Positions 52,761 through 61,110 of a stretch of DNA of 64,000 bases are shown here, piece after piece. The position numbers were made by a program, and so were the translations under genes. The stretch spans positions 496,001 through 560,000 of the forward strand of contig NZ_JAJPDW010000002.1 of NCBI RefSeq assembly GCF_021654035.1, given 5' to 3'. The notes beneath the pieces were generated by a model. It was not told the DNA's origin. It made no database searches and worked only from the letters and a program-made list of their open reading frames with translations. Origin of the DNA: Microbacterium aurantiacum. Lineage in GTDB: Bacteria > Actinomycetota > Actinomycetes > Actinomycetales > Microbacteriaceae. Every line of letters begins with the position of its first letter. Position 1 is the stretch's first letter.

Positions 52761-53297
52761 ATGCCCACTCCCGCCCGCACGACGCGTGCCGACATCATCT
52801 CGGCGGCGCGCGCCCTCCTCGAAACCGGCGGCGTCGAGGCCGTGACCATGGCCGCCGTCGCCTCCCGGGTCGGCGTACGTGCTCCCTCGCTGTACAAGCA
52901 CGTCCGCGACAGGGAGGAGATGCTGGTGCTCGTCACCGATGCGGCGGTCGATGATCTCGCCGAGCGCCTGCGCGATGCCCAGGGGACGCTTGCCGCGCTC
53001 GCCCGGGCCTACCGCGCCTTCGCGGCGGAGAATCCCGGGGCCTTCGCGCTGATTCTGGGTTCCCGCGCCTCGGTGGACCGCCTCGCGGACGCTGCAGCTC
53101 CGGTTCTCGCAGCCGTCGCGGCGCTGGTCGGGGATCGCGACGCTCTCGCGGGAGCACGCTTGATGACGGCATGGATGACCGGCTTCATCGCGATGGAGCG
53201 GGCCGGCGCCTTCCGGCTCGGCGGAGACGTCGAGGCGGCATTCTCCTGGGGCCTCGACCGGCTCCAGTCCGCCCTGCGGGGGCAGCCGCGCGCGTGA
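52761..53297 (+). CDS. TetR-family transcriptional regulator
   Basis: The 178-residue product has an N-terminal TetR HTH (ADIISAARALLETGGVEAVT, then MAAVASRVGVRAPSLYKHVRDREEML). The C-terminal ligand domain is of the TetR_C/WHG type (YRAFAAENPGAFALIL). It probably represses the divergent hydrolase gene and itself through the palindrome at 52721-52735. ATG 52761 follows AAAAGGACG. Confidence 0.92.
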   Translation: MPTPARTTRADIISAARALLETGGVEAVTMAAVASRVGVRAPSLYKHVRDREEMLVLVTDAAVDDLAERLRDAQGTLAALARAYRAFAAENPGAFALILGSRASVDRLADAAAPVLAAVAALVGDRDALAGARLMTAWMTGFIAMERAGAFRLGGDVEAAFSWGLDRLQSALRGQPRA

Positions 53298-53312
53298 ACC
53301 GCGCCCTCTGGG

Positions 53313-55292
53313 TCAGAGCATCAGCAGGCCGCGGGCCAGCAGCCACAGTGTGAATCCCAGGGAGGCGACCGCCGACGCGGTGACCGCGATCCGGTGCGCT
53401 CGGGTGCCCTCCTCGAGGATCCACGCGCGCACGACGAGCACCGCCAAGAGGATGCCCGCGCCCGCGGCGACGAAGGGGATGAGCAGAACCGGCCAGACCG
53501 CCGGCGGGAGGCCGAAGGCGAGGGCGAGCGGGTCCGCGTTCGCGGCGATCAGCACGAGGATGCCGGCGTAGAGGAGGTTCCCGCCGGCCGCCGCGCTCGC
53601 GGCGAGGATTGTCCCCGGAGGCGCATCGCCCGACCGGCGGGCGCTGCCGCGGAGGACGTACAGGCCGGCGTAGACCAGCGTCCCGACGCTCGCGAGGAGG
53701 GCGGCGCCGAGGATCGCCAGCGGCAGCGGCGCGCGCTGCTGCACGAGGTCGCGATCGGCCCGGAACAGCGCCGTCGTCGGATCGATCTGCGCGGTGGTGA
53801 GGAAGGCGGGCGGCCGCAGCGACACGGTGCACTCCGCATCCGGCACCTCGGCGGGGTCCCGGAGGAAATCCGCGGCCACGCGGGCGGCGCAGCTGCGGGC
53901 CAGGGAGTCCGCGCGCGTTCCGGATCCGGTGAGGATGCCTTGCCCGGCGTGGGGGACGCGCACGACCGTTCCGCGCTCGAGGCCCTCCGCCGCGGCATCC
54001 GACCAGGCGGGTGTCGCGACGGAGTCGTACGTGCCGGTCAGAAGGAGCGTCGGGATGCCGCTCGTCACCCGCTCCGCTTCGCTGCCGTCCCGTGCGGGGA
54101 CACCCCAGGCCTCGCACTCGGCCGTGAGGGCAAGCCCCTCGGCGGCGGTGAACGGCACCTGCTCGGCGCAGACACGCGTGAGGCCGAGCCCGGCGCCGGT
54201 GGCCGTCAGGGCGTCCAGCCGACGCTGCAGGAGCGGGACGATCGCCTCGGCGTTGCCGGAGGCGAGCTGGTCGATGACGAACGGCACCGCCCGGACCGTC
54301 GCCGCGTCGGCGGTGGCCCACGCGAGCGTCCGGGCGACCTCGGCCTCGTCGAGGACGACGTCCAGGCGCCCGCCGTCCCCGGGGGAGACGGCGGTGACGG
54401 TGGCCGGGTCGGATGCGGCGCTCGAGAGCACCGAGGTGAGCGCCGACTCCAGACCGGGAGCGCGTTCGCGGCACTCCGGTTCGGCGCCGCAGGCCTCGAT
54501 GACGCTGCTCGCGGCGGCGCGGAAGGCCGTGGATTCTTCGGCCAGGGCGTCGACCCCGGGCGGCACGGTGCCGTCGAGGACGACGGAGCGGAGTCCGTCC
54601 GGGGCGAAACGCATCGTCGACAGCGCCAGACGCGTCGCCCGGTCGGACGCGTAGAGGTTCCAGCGGTCGTAGCCGAGGGTCGCCCGCAACTCCGCGAGAT
54701 CGTCCACCATCGCGCGCGTCGAGTACGCCGCGATGTCGATCCCCTCCTCCGTCAGGCGCTCACGGCACGCGGTGATCTCCGCGATCCGCTGCGGCGTCGC
54801 CTCGGCTCCGGTGAGCAGACGGCCGTCCTCGACCACCAGGCCGCGCCCGATCTCGGGGCAGTCCAGGGTCGGACGTGACAGCTCGGTGCCGCGGTGCCCC
54901 ACGAGGATGACGTCGCGGTCGCCGGTCCACCCCGCGCCGGTGAAGGTCCGGAGCGCCTGGGCGAAGGCATCGGCATCGCCGAGGACGGGCACGACCAGCG
55001 GGTCGTCCGACGGCGACTCGCTCACGCTGTCGATGACAATGATCGGCAGCGCGACGGTGTTCTCCGGGTCGCCGGCACCCCGTTCGGGCACGGTCAGGAC
55101 GCCGCACGTGAGGCGTGCGCCCTGCCCGTTCGGGACGGGCACCGGGCAGCGGACCTCGTCGAGCTCCTCCGTGACGGCGGTGGGTGCGGCGACCGTCTCG
55201 GCGGCCGGTGTCGCCGCGGCCGCGGATGCCGAGGGCGCGCCACCGAGGACCAGAAGGGTCAGAGCGACGGTGGTGCGCAGCAACGCGGCCAT
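53313..55292 (-). CDS. TAP-like alpha/beta-hydrolase homologue, nucleophile apparently lost, with C-terminal membrane helices
   Basis: The 659-residue product has a signal peptide (TTVALTLLVLGGAPSASAAA) and a region aligning with secreted tripeptidyl-aminopeptidase-type alpha/beta-hydrolases (RGTELSRPTLDCPE, TRAMVDDLAELRATLGYDRW, and a TAP-like C-domain with TGTYDSVATPAWSDA and HAGQGI). The nucleophile elbow, normally GxSYGTRLA, reads ASDRATRLA, with Asp in the Ser position. The oxyanion GGPG segment reads VVPVLGDAD. Four hydrophobic helices follow at about 530-655. It is probably a catalytically inactive, membrane-tethered binding or sensing protein. Confidence 0.8.
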   Translation of the reverse strand: MAALLRTTVALTLLVLGGAPSASAAAATPAAETVAAPTAVTEELDEVRCPVPVPNGQGARLTCGVLTVPERGAGDPENTVALPIIVIDSVSESPSDDPLVVPVLGDADAFAQALRTFTGAGWTGDRDVILVGHRGTELSRPTLDCPEIGRGLVVEDGRLLTGAEATPQRIAEITACRERLTEEGIDIAAYSTRAMVDDLAELRATLGYDRWNLYASDRATRLALSTMRFAPDGLRSVVLDGTVPPGVDALAEESTAFRAAASSVIEACGAEPECRERAPGLESALTSVLSSAASDPATVTAVSPGDGGRLDVVLDEAEVARTLAWATADAATVRAVPFVIDQLASGNAEAIVPLLQRRLDALTATGAGLGLTRVCAEQVPFTAAEGLALTAECEAWGVPARDGSEAERVTSGIPTLLLTGTYDSVATPAWSDAAAEGLERGTVVRVPHAGQGILTGSGTRADSLARSCAARVAADFLRDPAEVPDAECTVSLRPPAFLTTAQIDPTTALFRADRDLVQQRAPLPLAILGAALLASVGTLVYAGLYVLRGSARRSGDAPPGTILAASAAAGGNLLYAGILVLIAANADPLALAFGLPPAVWPVLLIPFVAAGAGILLAVLVVRAWILEEGTRAHRIAVTASAVASLGFTLWLLARGLLML

Positions 55293-55341
55293 TCTGACAC
55301 TCTAACCAGCGCCTGCCGCCCCGACGGACGCGGGCGAACGA

Positions 55342-55374
55342 CGAGGGGGCCGCCCGGAATGGGCGACCCCCTCG
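55342..55374 (-). terminator. Hairpin downstream of the Bax-inhibitor-1-like gene
   Basis: CGAGGGGGCCGCCC and GGGCGACCCCCTCG pair over 14 bp with one C-A mismatch and a five-base loop, 30 bases past the stop codon on the minus strand. There is no U-tract. Confidence 0.65.
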
Positions 55375-55403
55375 TACTCGCGACCCGAGGATCGCGCGGG
55401 ATG

Positions 55404-56330
55404 TCAGTTGCTGCCGCGGATGATCGCGATCATCCGGAGGATTTCGACGTACAGCCAGACGACGGTGACCATGATGCCGAAGGCCCCGAGCCACGCGTAC
55501 TGACGCGGCGCGCGGTTGCGGACGCCGCGCTGGATCATGTCGAAGTCGAGCACCAGCGAGTACGCGGCGAGGATCACGACGAGGACGCCGATGATGAGGC
55601 CCAGCGGGATGCCCATGATGCGAGCGCTGTAGAGGCCGAAGGCCTGGTCGGCGGGGAGGACGTTCGTCCACATGAGGACCAGGTTCAGCAGGGCGAAGAC
55701 CATGTAGCCGATCATCGCGATCATGAAGATCTTGGTGGCCTTCTTCGACGCGCGGACCTTGCCGCTGGCGAAGAGGGCGAGGGTGACGCCGACCACCGCG
55801 AAGGTCGCAAGGGTCGCCTGCATCACGATGCCGGGGTAGAGGACCTCGAAGAACGCCGAGATGCCACCGATGAAGAGGCCCTCGAACGCGGCATACGCCC
55901 AGATGAGGGCGGGGCGCACCTTCTTGCGCGAGGTGAAGATGACGACCATCGACAGGATGAAGCCGCCGGCGAGACCGATGAGCCACGGGGCCATCGAGAT
56001 CTGCTGCGCGGTGTCGCCGGTGATCGTGAGACCGCCGAGGGTCCAGACCCAGCCGACCGCCGCGGTGACGAGGAGGATCGCGAAGAGGCCGACCGTCTTC
56101 ATGACGGTGTCCTCGACGGTCATCCGGTCGGTCTCGGTCGCACCGGCGGTGGGGGCGGCGTACATGCCCTCCAGGCGGGCGTTGGCCGCGGCATCCGTTC
56201 CCGCGCGCTGCGCGGTGGCGAACTGCGTGGGACCACCCAGGTTCGCCGCCTGCGCACCACCGGGATAGGTCTGCACGGCCTTCGGATCCTGGAACGCGGG
56301 GTTGTTGAACGCGGGGTTGTTGAGGGCCAC
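55404..56330 (-). CDS. Bax inhibitor-1 / YccA-family membrane protein
   Basis: The 308-residue product has an N-terminal repeat (NNPAFNNPAFQDP) and a Gln/Ala-rich cytoplasmic stretch. About seven hydrophobic helices of the BI-1 family follow (WLIGLAGGFILSMVVIF, ALIWAYAAFEGLFIGGISAFFE, YSARIMGIPLGLIIGVLVVIL, VLDFDMIQRGVRN). Homologues act as Ca2+ leak channels or stress proteins. GTG 56330 was chosen with GGAG ten bases upstream; GTG 56339 is an alternative adding three residues. Confidence 0.88.
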   Translation of the reverse strand: MALNNPAFNNPAFQDPKAVQTYPGGAQAANLGGPTQFATAQRAGTDAAANARLEGMYAAPTAGATETDRMTVEDTVMKTVGLFAILLVTAAVGWVWTLGGLTITGDTAQQISMAPWLIGLAGGFILSMVVIFTSRKKVRPALIWAYAAFEGLFIGGISAFFEVLYPGIVMQATLATFAVVGVTLALFASGKVRASKKATKIFMIAMIGYMVFALLNLVLMWTNVLPADQAFGLYSARIMGIPLGLIIGVLVVILAAYSLVLDFDMIQRGVRNRAPRQYAWLGAFGIMVTVVWLYVEILRMIAIIRGSN

Positions 56331-56453
56331 TGCTCTCACACTCCAAAGTCGGGGTTTTCTCACAGCGCTGTGCTGTGGATCCACGATATCCGAACGTCGC
56401 TCGAAACGCCTTTGTTCCCGCTGGGAGTGCGCTCGACGCGGGCCGCCCGCGGG

Positions 56454-56459
56454 TACTGT
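56454..56459 (+). promoter_or_regulatory. -10 element of probable leaderless GDPD gene
   Basis: TACTGT, six bases (GTGAGC), then GTG 56466. Confidence 0.5.
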
Positions 56460-56465
56460 GTGAGC

Positions 56466-57512
56466 GTGTCGCGACGATCCCGCCCGCTCGTCATCGGCCA
56501 TCGGGGTGTCCCGGGGTATCGCCCCGAGCACTCGCGGTCGTCCTACGACCTCGCCCTGGAGATGGGGGTGGATGCCGTCGAGCCCGACGTCGTGGTCACG
56601 CGCGACGGGGTGCTGGTGGTCCGGCACGAGAACGAGATCTCCGGCACCACGGATGTCGCCGACCGGCCCGAGTTCGCCGACCGCCGTACGCGCAAGCGCG
56701 TGGACGGGGAGGAGCTCGAGGGGTGGTTCACCGAGGACTTCACGGCGGCGGAGCTGCAGAGCCTGCGCTGCCGCGAGCGGATCCCCGGCATCCGCTCCAC
56801 CAGCGCGACCTTCGACGACACCCAGCCGGTGCTGCTCCTGCGGGACGTGCTCGACCTGGTGCGGCGCGGGTCGCTCGAGGCGGGACGCGAGATCGGCGTG
56901 GTGCTCGAGATCAAGCACCCCACGTACTTCGCCGCCCTCGGCTGGGACGTCGCGCGCCTCGTCGCCGACGAGCTGCACGCGGCGGGATGGGGGGCGGGGC
57001 AGCTGCCGCTCACGATCGAGTCGTTCGAATCGACCGTGCTCGCCGACCTCCGCGCCCGCGCGGTGCCCGCCACGTACATCTACCTCCTCGAAGCCTCCGG
57101 GAGTCCGTTCGACCTCGTCGCCGCGCAGGGGAAGGCGGCGCCCACCTACGCGCAGACAGCGGCGCCCTCCGGTCTCGACGCCCTCGTCGGCACCGTCGAC
57201 GGCATCAGCGTCGACAAGCGCATGATCCTCGCGCCCGACCGGCTCGGTCGCGCGACGGGACCGTCGCCGATCGTCGCCGACGCCCACGTACGGGGCCTCC
57301 GCGTCTTCACGTGGACGGCGCGGTGCGAGAACGCCTTCCTGATCCCGCAGTTCCGCACGCGCGGCGGCAAGGCCGCGTTCGGCGACTGGGAGGGGGAGTG
57401 GGCGCTGCTGGCGGCATCCGGCATCGACGGGGTCTTCGTCGACCACGCCGATCTCGGGGTGCGGTTCTTCGGCGCGGACGCCGACGACGGCGAGGACCGC
57501 CGCCTAGGGTGA
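56466..57512 (+). CDS. Glycerophosphodiester phosphodiesterase
   Basis: The 348-residue enzyme should hydrolyse glycerophosphodiesters from phospholipid turnover to glycerol-3-phosphate and an alcohol. The GDPD motif is at the N-terminus: GHRGVPGYRPEHSRSSYDLA (His, Arg and the PEx metal-ligand Glu, here PEHS in place of the usual PENT), then VDAVEPDVVVTRDGVLVVRHE. Further motifs are VVLEIKHP and a C-terminal VFTWTARCEN. No signal peptide is seen with this start, so it is probably cytosolic. A longer, insert-containing middle (EELEGWFTEDFTAAEL) fits the actinobacterial form. Confidence 0.92.
   Translation: MSRRSRPLVIGHRGVPGYRPEHSRSSYDLALEMGVDAVEPDVVVTRDGVLVVRHENEISGTTDVADRPEFADRRTRKRVDGEELEGWFTEDFTAAELQSLRCRERIPGIRSTSATFDDTQPVLLLRDVLDLVRRGSLEAGREIGVVLEIKHPTYFAALGWDVARLVADELHAAGWGAGQLPLTIESFESTVLADLRARAVPATYIYLLEASGSPFDLVAAQGKAAPTYAQTAAPSGLDALVGTVDGISVDKRMILAPDRLGRATGPSPIVADAHVRGLRVFTWTARCENAFLIPQFRTRGGKAAFGDWEGEWALLAASGIDGVFVDHADLGVRFFGADADDGEDRRLG
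57505..57510 (+). promoter_or_regulatory. -10 element of probable leaderless ABC exporter operon
   Basis: TAGGGT overlaps the last codons and stop of the GDPD gene, with six bases (GAGCGC) before ATG 57517. Confidence 0.5.
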
Positions 57513-57516
57513 GCGC

Positions 57517-58548
57517 ATGACCAGCGCCGGAATCGTCGAGAGTCCCGTCGCCGAGGGGATCGTCGTGACGGGGGTGCGCCGGTCATTCGGATCGGTGCAC
57601 GCCGTTCAGGACGTCACCCTGCACGCCCGACCGGGAGCCGTGACCGGCCTCGTCGGCCCGAACGGCTCGGGGAAGACGACGCTCCTGCTGATGCTCGCCT
57701 CGCTCCTGGCCCCCGACGCGGGCGAGATCCGGCTCGATGGCGTCGATCCGATCGCCGACCCGCACGCCGCGCGCGCTCGCACCGGGTGGATGCCGGACGC
57801 ACTCGGTGCGTGGGGGACCCTCACCGCCCGCGAGACGCTGGTGATGACCGGGCGCCTCTACGGGCTCACGAAGACGGATGCCGCGGCCCGCGCCGAGGTG
57901 CTCCTGCGCGAGGTGGGGCTCGTCCCGCTCGCCGACGCCCCCGCGCGCGTGTTCTCCCGCGGGCAGAAGCAGCGCCTGGGCCTCGCTCGCGCGCTCGTGC
58001 ACGACCCGCGGATCCTCCTCCTCGACGAACCGGCCTCGGGCCTGGACCCCCAGGCGCGGGTGGAGCTGCGCGTGCTCCTGCGCCGCATGGCCGCCGAGGG
58101 GCGGACGATCCTCGTCTCCAGCCACATCCTGTCCGAGCTCGAGGAAGTCGTCGACGACGCCGTGTTCCTCGTCGAGGGGCGGAGCGTCGACGCCGACCGC
58201 GTCGCGGCCGCATCCGCCCGCACACGGCCCTGGCGTCTCCGGATCGCCGGGGATGCCGCCGGTGCCGAGGCCGCCGTGGCGAACAGCGCCGGGTGGATCG
58301 CCGAGGTCCTCGGACGCGACGCGGAGACGATCACGGTCGACCGGCGGGATCTCCTCGTCCCCTTCGCGTCGGAGTCCGAGGCCGCCGCGGCCCTTCGCGC
58401 CCTCGTCGCCGCCGACGTCCCCGTCGTGGAGTTCGCCGCGGCGCAGGGGAGCCTCGAGCGGACCTTCCTCGACCTCGGGACCACGAGCGACGAGGACCCG
58501 CCGACGAACCCCGTCGGGGACTCCGGCGCGGACGGAGAGACGGCATGA
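57517..58548 (+). CDS. ABC transporter ATP-binding protein
   Basis: The 343-residue ATPase of a two-gene exporter has Walker A GPNGSGKTTLLLML, a Q-loop region (WMPDALGAWGTLTARETL), signature FSRGQKQRLGLARALV, Walker B ILLLDEPASGLDPQ and the H-loop in ILVSSHILSELEEVV. A C-terminal domain of about 100 residues follows, as in ABC-2/CcmA-type exporters. The stop overlaps the permease ATG (ATGA). Substrate unknown. Confidence 0.93.
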   Translation: MTSAGIVESPVAEGIVVTGVRRSFGSVHAVQDVTLHARPGAVTGLVGPNGSGKTTLLLMLASLLAPDAGEIRLDGVDPIADPHAARARTGWMPDALGAWGTLTARETLVMTGRLYGLTKTDAAARAEVLLREVGLVPLADAPARVFSRGQKQRLGLARALVHDPRILLLDEPASGLDPQARVELRVLLRRMAAEGRTILVSSHILSELEEVVDDAVFLVEGRSVDADRVAAASARTRPWRLRIAGDAAGAEAAVANSAGWIAEVLGRDAETITVDRRDLLVPFASESEAAAALRALVAADVPVVEFAAAQGSLERTFLDLGTTSDEDPPTNPVGDSGADGETA

Positions 58549-59648
58549 ACGCGCAGCGACTCGGCACGATCGTCCGCCTCGAGCTGATGCAGCGGACGCG
58601 GAGTGTCGCCTGGTACGTGCTGCTCGGCGTCTTCGCCCTCGTGCTCGTGCTCGTGACGGCGCTGTCGTTCCTCGCGTGGGGCGTCGTGCCGCGGGACGCC
58701 GGGTCCGGGGTCTTCTCGACCATCGTCTACATCACGTTGCTGTTGGTGGTGCTCGTCTCACCGACCCTCAGCGGCAATGCGATCAACGGCGACCGGGAGG
58801 CCGCGACGCTCGCGCCGGTGCAGGTGACCCTCGCCACGACCGCCGAGATCCTGATGGGGAAGTTCCTCACCGCCTGGATCACCGGACTGGCGTTCGTCGC
58901 GGTCTCGATCCCGTTCCTCCTCATCGCCACCCTGGCCGGCGGCACGTCGGCGGCGACGATGCTGGTGGCGCTCGCCGTCCTCATCGTCGAGATCGGCGTC
59001 GTCGCGGCGATCGGGGTGGCCATGAGCGGCATCCTGGCGCGTCCGCTCTTCTCGGTGGCGACGACCTATCTCGTCGTCGCTGCCCTGGTGATCGGCACAC
59101 TCGTCGCCTTCCTCCTCGTCGGCGCCTCCGTTCGGACCGAGGTGACGAACTCGTACCGCTCCTTCGAGTACACCTCGGTCGATCCGGACGGCATCCCGCC
59201 GTGCTTCCCCGGGGAGAGCTCGTCGCCGGCCTACCCGTGCGACGAGGAGGCGGAGATCACCTGCGGACCCTGGCAGACGAGCACATACGAGGCTCCGCGC
59301 TTCGACACCGTGTGGTGGATGCTGGCGGCGAACCCCTTCGTGATCCTCGCCGACGCCACCCCCACGGCGTTCGACAGCTCGGGCTACCCCGTGGACCTCT
59401 TCGGGCAGATCAAGCTCGGCATCCGTGCCGCGCAGGAGGCACCGGAGACCGAGACGCGCTGGGACGACTGCGCGCCGACGCCACCGACCGATCAGCCGAC
59501 GCCGGAGGAGATCATCGCCGGGTCGACCCCCAGCTGGTTCGTCGGCCTCGCGCTGCAGATCGCGCTCGCCGCCCTGCTGCTGTGGTGGGCGTGGCGTCGC
59601 ACCGACACCCCCGCGCGCCGTCTACCGCCCGGCACGCGCATCGCCTGA
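58545..59648 (+). CDS. ABC-2-type transporter permease
   Basis: The 367-residue membrane protein has a first helix (WYVLLGVFALVLVLVTALSFL), then VLVSPTLSGNAINGDREAATLAPV, the ABC-2 cytoplasmic-loop pattern, and further helices up to about residue 195. A large external loop (about 195-320) holds four cysteines (IPPCFPG, AYPCDEE, ITCGPW, DDCAP). The final helix is LALQIALAALLLWWAW. It partners the ATPase encoded just upstream. The Cys-containing external loop is unusual and may form disulfides. Confidence 0.9.
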   Translation: MNAQRLGTIVRLELMQRTRSVAWYVLLGVFALVLVLVTALSFLAWGVVPRDAGSGVFSTIVYITLLLVVLVSPTLSGNAINGDREAATLAPVQVTLATTAEILMGKFLTAWITGLAFVAVSIPFLLIATLAGGTSAATMLVALAVLIVEIGVVAAIGVAMSGILARPLFSVATTYLVVAALVIGTLVAFLLVGASVRTEVTNSYRSFEYTSVDPDGIPPCFPGESSSPAYPCDEEAEITCGPWQTSTYEAPRFDTVWWMLAANPFVILADATPTAFDSSGYPVDLFGQIKLGIRAAQEAPETETRWDDCAPTPPTDQPTPEEIIAGSTPSWFVGLALQIALAALLLWWAWRRTDTPARRLPPGTRIA

Positions 59649-59664
59649 CGCGATTGGTGCGCCC

Positions 59665-60180
59665 GTGACCTCCCGTCTCCTCCTCCTCGCCGACACCCAC
59701 ATCCCGGCGCGGGCGCGAGCCCTTCCGGATGCGGTGCGGAGGGCCGCGGATGCCGCCGACCTCATCGTCCACGCCGGCGACTGGGTCAGAGAGTCCGTGC
59801 TCGACGACCTCGCGCAGCACGGCGAGGTCGTCGGGGTCTGGGGCAACAACGACGGTCCGGACCTTCGGGCTCGGCTCCCCGAGATCGCCCGCCGCGACGT
59901 CGAGGGCGTGCGGATCGCGGTCGTGCACGAGACCGGCGCAGCGTCGGGGCGGGAGGCGCGGATGGACGCCGCCTTCCCCGACGCCGACGTCCTGGTGTTC
60001 GGTCATTCGCACATCCCGTGGGACTCGCGAACGCCCGCCGGCCTCCGGCTGCTGAACCCCGGTTCGCCCACTGATCGCCGCAGGCAGCCGGAGTGCACGA
60101 TCATGACCGCGGTGGCGGATGCCGGCGTCCTGCGCGACGTGACGCTCATCCCCGTCTCCCGTGAGGCGACGGGGGGATGA
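59665..60180 (+). CDS. YfcE-type metallophosphoesterase
   Basis: The 171-residue protein is a compact calcineurin-like phosphoesterase of the YfcE/MJ0936 group. Metal motifs are LLLADTHIP, IVHAGDWV, VWGNNDG, AVVHETG and VFGHSHIPW. It ends LLNPGSPTDRR, with the usual C-terminal strand. GTG 59665 gives the normal N-terminus. Its stop overlaps the next small gene (ATGA). The physiological substrate is unknown. Confidence 0.92.
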   Translation: MTSRLLLLADTHIPARARALPDAVRRAADAADLIVHAGDWVRESVLDDLAQHGEVVGVWGNNDGPDLRARLPEIARRDVEGVRIAVVHETGAASGREARMDAAFPDADVLVFGHSHIPWDSRTPAGLRLLNPGSPTDRRRQPECTIMTAVADAGVLRDVTLIPVSREATGG

Positions 60181-60485
60181 GCGTCGACGACGAACGCTGG
60201 CTCGTCGTGAACGGCCGCCGTTGGCGCCGCACCGACCCCGAGCTCGCCGAGGAGACCGTGCGTGCGCTCACCTCCCACCTCGGTCGCGGGCGGTCCGGAG
60301 TGCGCGCGGCGAAGTCCGCCGGCGACGACGATGCCGTCGCTCTCGCCCGCCGACGGGTGGGGCTCGCGAAGCACGGTCTGGGCGAGCGCGGCGACCCATG
60401 GTGGGAGATCACGCTCGCGGACCGCCGCCGGCGCGCCGAGGATGCGCTCGCCGAGCTCGACGCCCTGGACGACGCCGCGGACTGA
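60177..60485 (+). CDS. Small charged conserved-type protein
   Basis: The 102-residue product is soluble, rich in Arg, Asp and Ala. It starts with DERWLVVNGRRWRRTDPELAEE, continues with LGRGRSGVRAAKSAGDDDAV and RGDPWWEITLADRRRRAEDAL, and has a helical acidic end. Proteins of this layout are common in actinobacteria and sometimes labelled biopolymer-transporter Tol, without evidence I can see here. The ATG overlaps the phosphoesterase stop, so it is coupled. Confidence 0.75.
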   Translation: MSVDDERWLVVNGRRWRRTDPELAEETVRALTSHLGRGRSGVRAAKSAGDDDAVALARRRVGLAKHGLGERGDPWWEITLADRRRRAEDALAELDALDDAAD

Positions 60486-60492
60486 CCCGCGC

Positions 60493-60882
60493 TCAGCGGT
60501 GCGCGTGCGCGGCGCGCTGACCACGAGCAGCGCCGATCAGGACCCAGACCAGCATCCACGCCGCCGTCCCGAGCACGACCACGACGGTCGTCAGCAACGC
60601 CACCCCGGACGGGAGCGGCGCGGCGACGATGGCGACGAGTACGGCGGCGCCGATGAGTGTGCCCCATCCTGCGATCTCATTCGCCGAAGCGGATGCCCTC
60701 TGCGCGGCGTACCACGCGGCATCCGACGACAGCGTCAGCGCCGTCCGGATGCCGGCGATCTGATTGCGCGGCAGGCGACCGTCGCGGCTCCGGCGCGCCA
60801 GGATGACGAGCGCCACACCTGCGGCTCCGAGACCCACGACGGTGACGAGCATCGCCCAGAGGGGAGTCGTCGGATCTGTCAC
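60493..60882 (-). CDS. SdpI-family membrane protein
   Basis: The 129-residue product has three hydrophobic helices and the SdpI/YfhL signature between the first and second: RNQIAGIRTALTLSSDAAWY followed by AAQRAS. SdpI gives immunity to a toxin in Bacillus, but most actinobacterial members have unknown roles. GTG 60882 is preceded six bases upstream by TAGGCT on the minus strand, so it is probably leaderless. Confidence 0.85.
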   Translation of the reverse strand: MTDPTTPLWAMLVTVVGLGAAGVALVILARRSRDGRLPRNQIAGIRTALTLSSDAAWYAAQRASASANEIAGWGTLIGAAVLVAIVAAPLPSGVALLTTVVVVLGTAAWMLVWVLIGAARGQRAAHAHR

Positions 60883-60888
60883 GGCTCC

Positions 60889-60894
60889 AGCCTA
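60889..60894 (-). promoter_or_regulatory. -10 element of probable leaderless SdpI-family gene
   Basis: The minus strand reads TAGGCT, GGAGCC, GTG. The six-base spacing matches the other sites. Confidence 0.5.
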
Positions 60895-60927
60895 AGAGCA
60901 TGTGCGCATGGTGACGAGCCTGTGTCG

Positions 60928-61000
60928 ACGCGACGGCGGGAGTCGAACCCGCAACACCGCCGGGTATGAGCCGGGGTCCGGGACCACCCGGATCGCCGCG
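60928..61000 (-). tRNA. tRNA-like sequence with CAU anticodon (tRNA-Met-like, atypical D-arm)
   Basis: On the minus strand a 72-base cloverleaf plus discriminator can be drawn. The acceptor stem CGCGGCG/CGTCGCG has all seven pairs (one G-U). The T-arm is GCGGG-TTCGACT-CCCGC with a consensus loop. The anticodon loop is CTCATAC, with U33, CAU and A37. Two features are abnormal: the D-arm is CCGGG-TGGT-CCCGG with only a four-base loop, and the top anticodon pair is C-C. The discriminator is U and no CCA is encoded. It may be a real but unusual tRNA or a decaying one. Confidence 0.5.
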
Positions 61001-61110
61001 ATGTCCTCCACGCTAACCCGGGTCGCCGACACGGACCAGGGGGGTCGCGGTCGGCGCGTCATCCGTCGTCACGATCGGTCACGGGACGTCACGCGGACGA
61101 CGTCGGCCGC

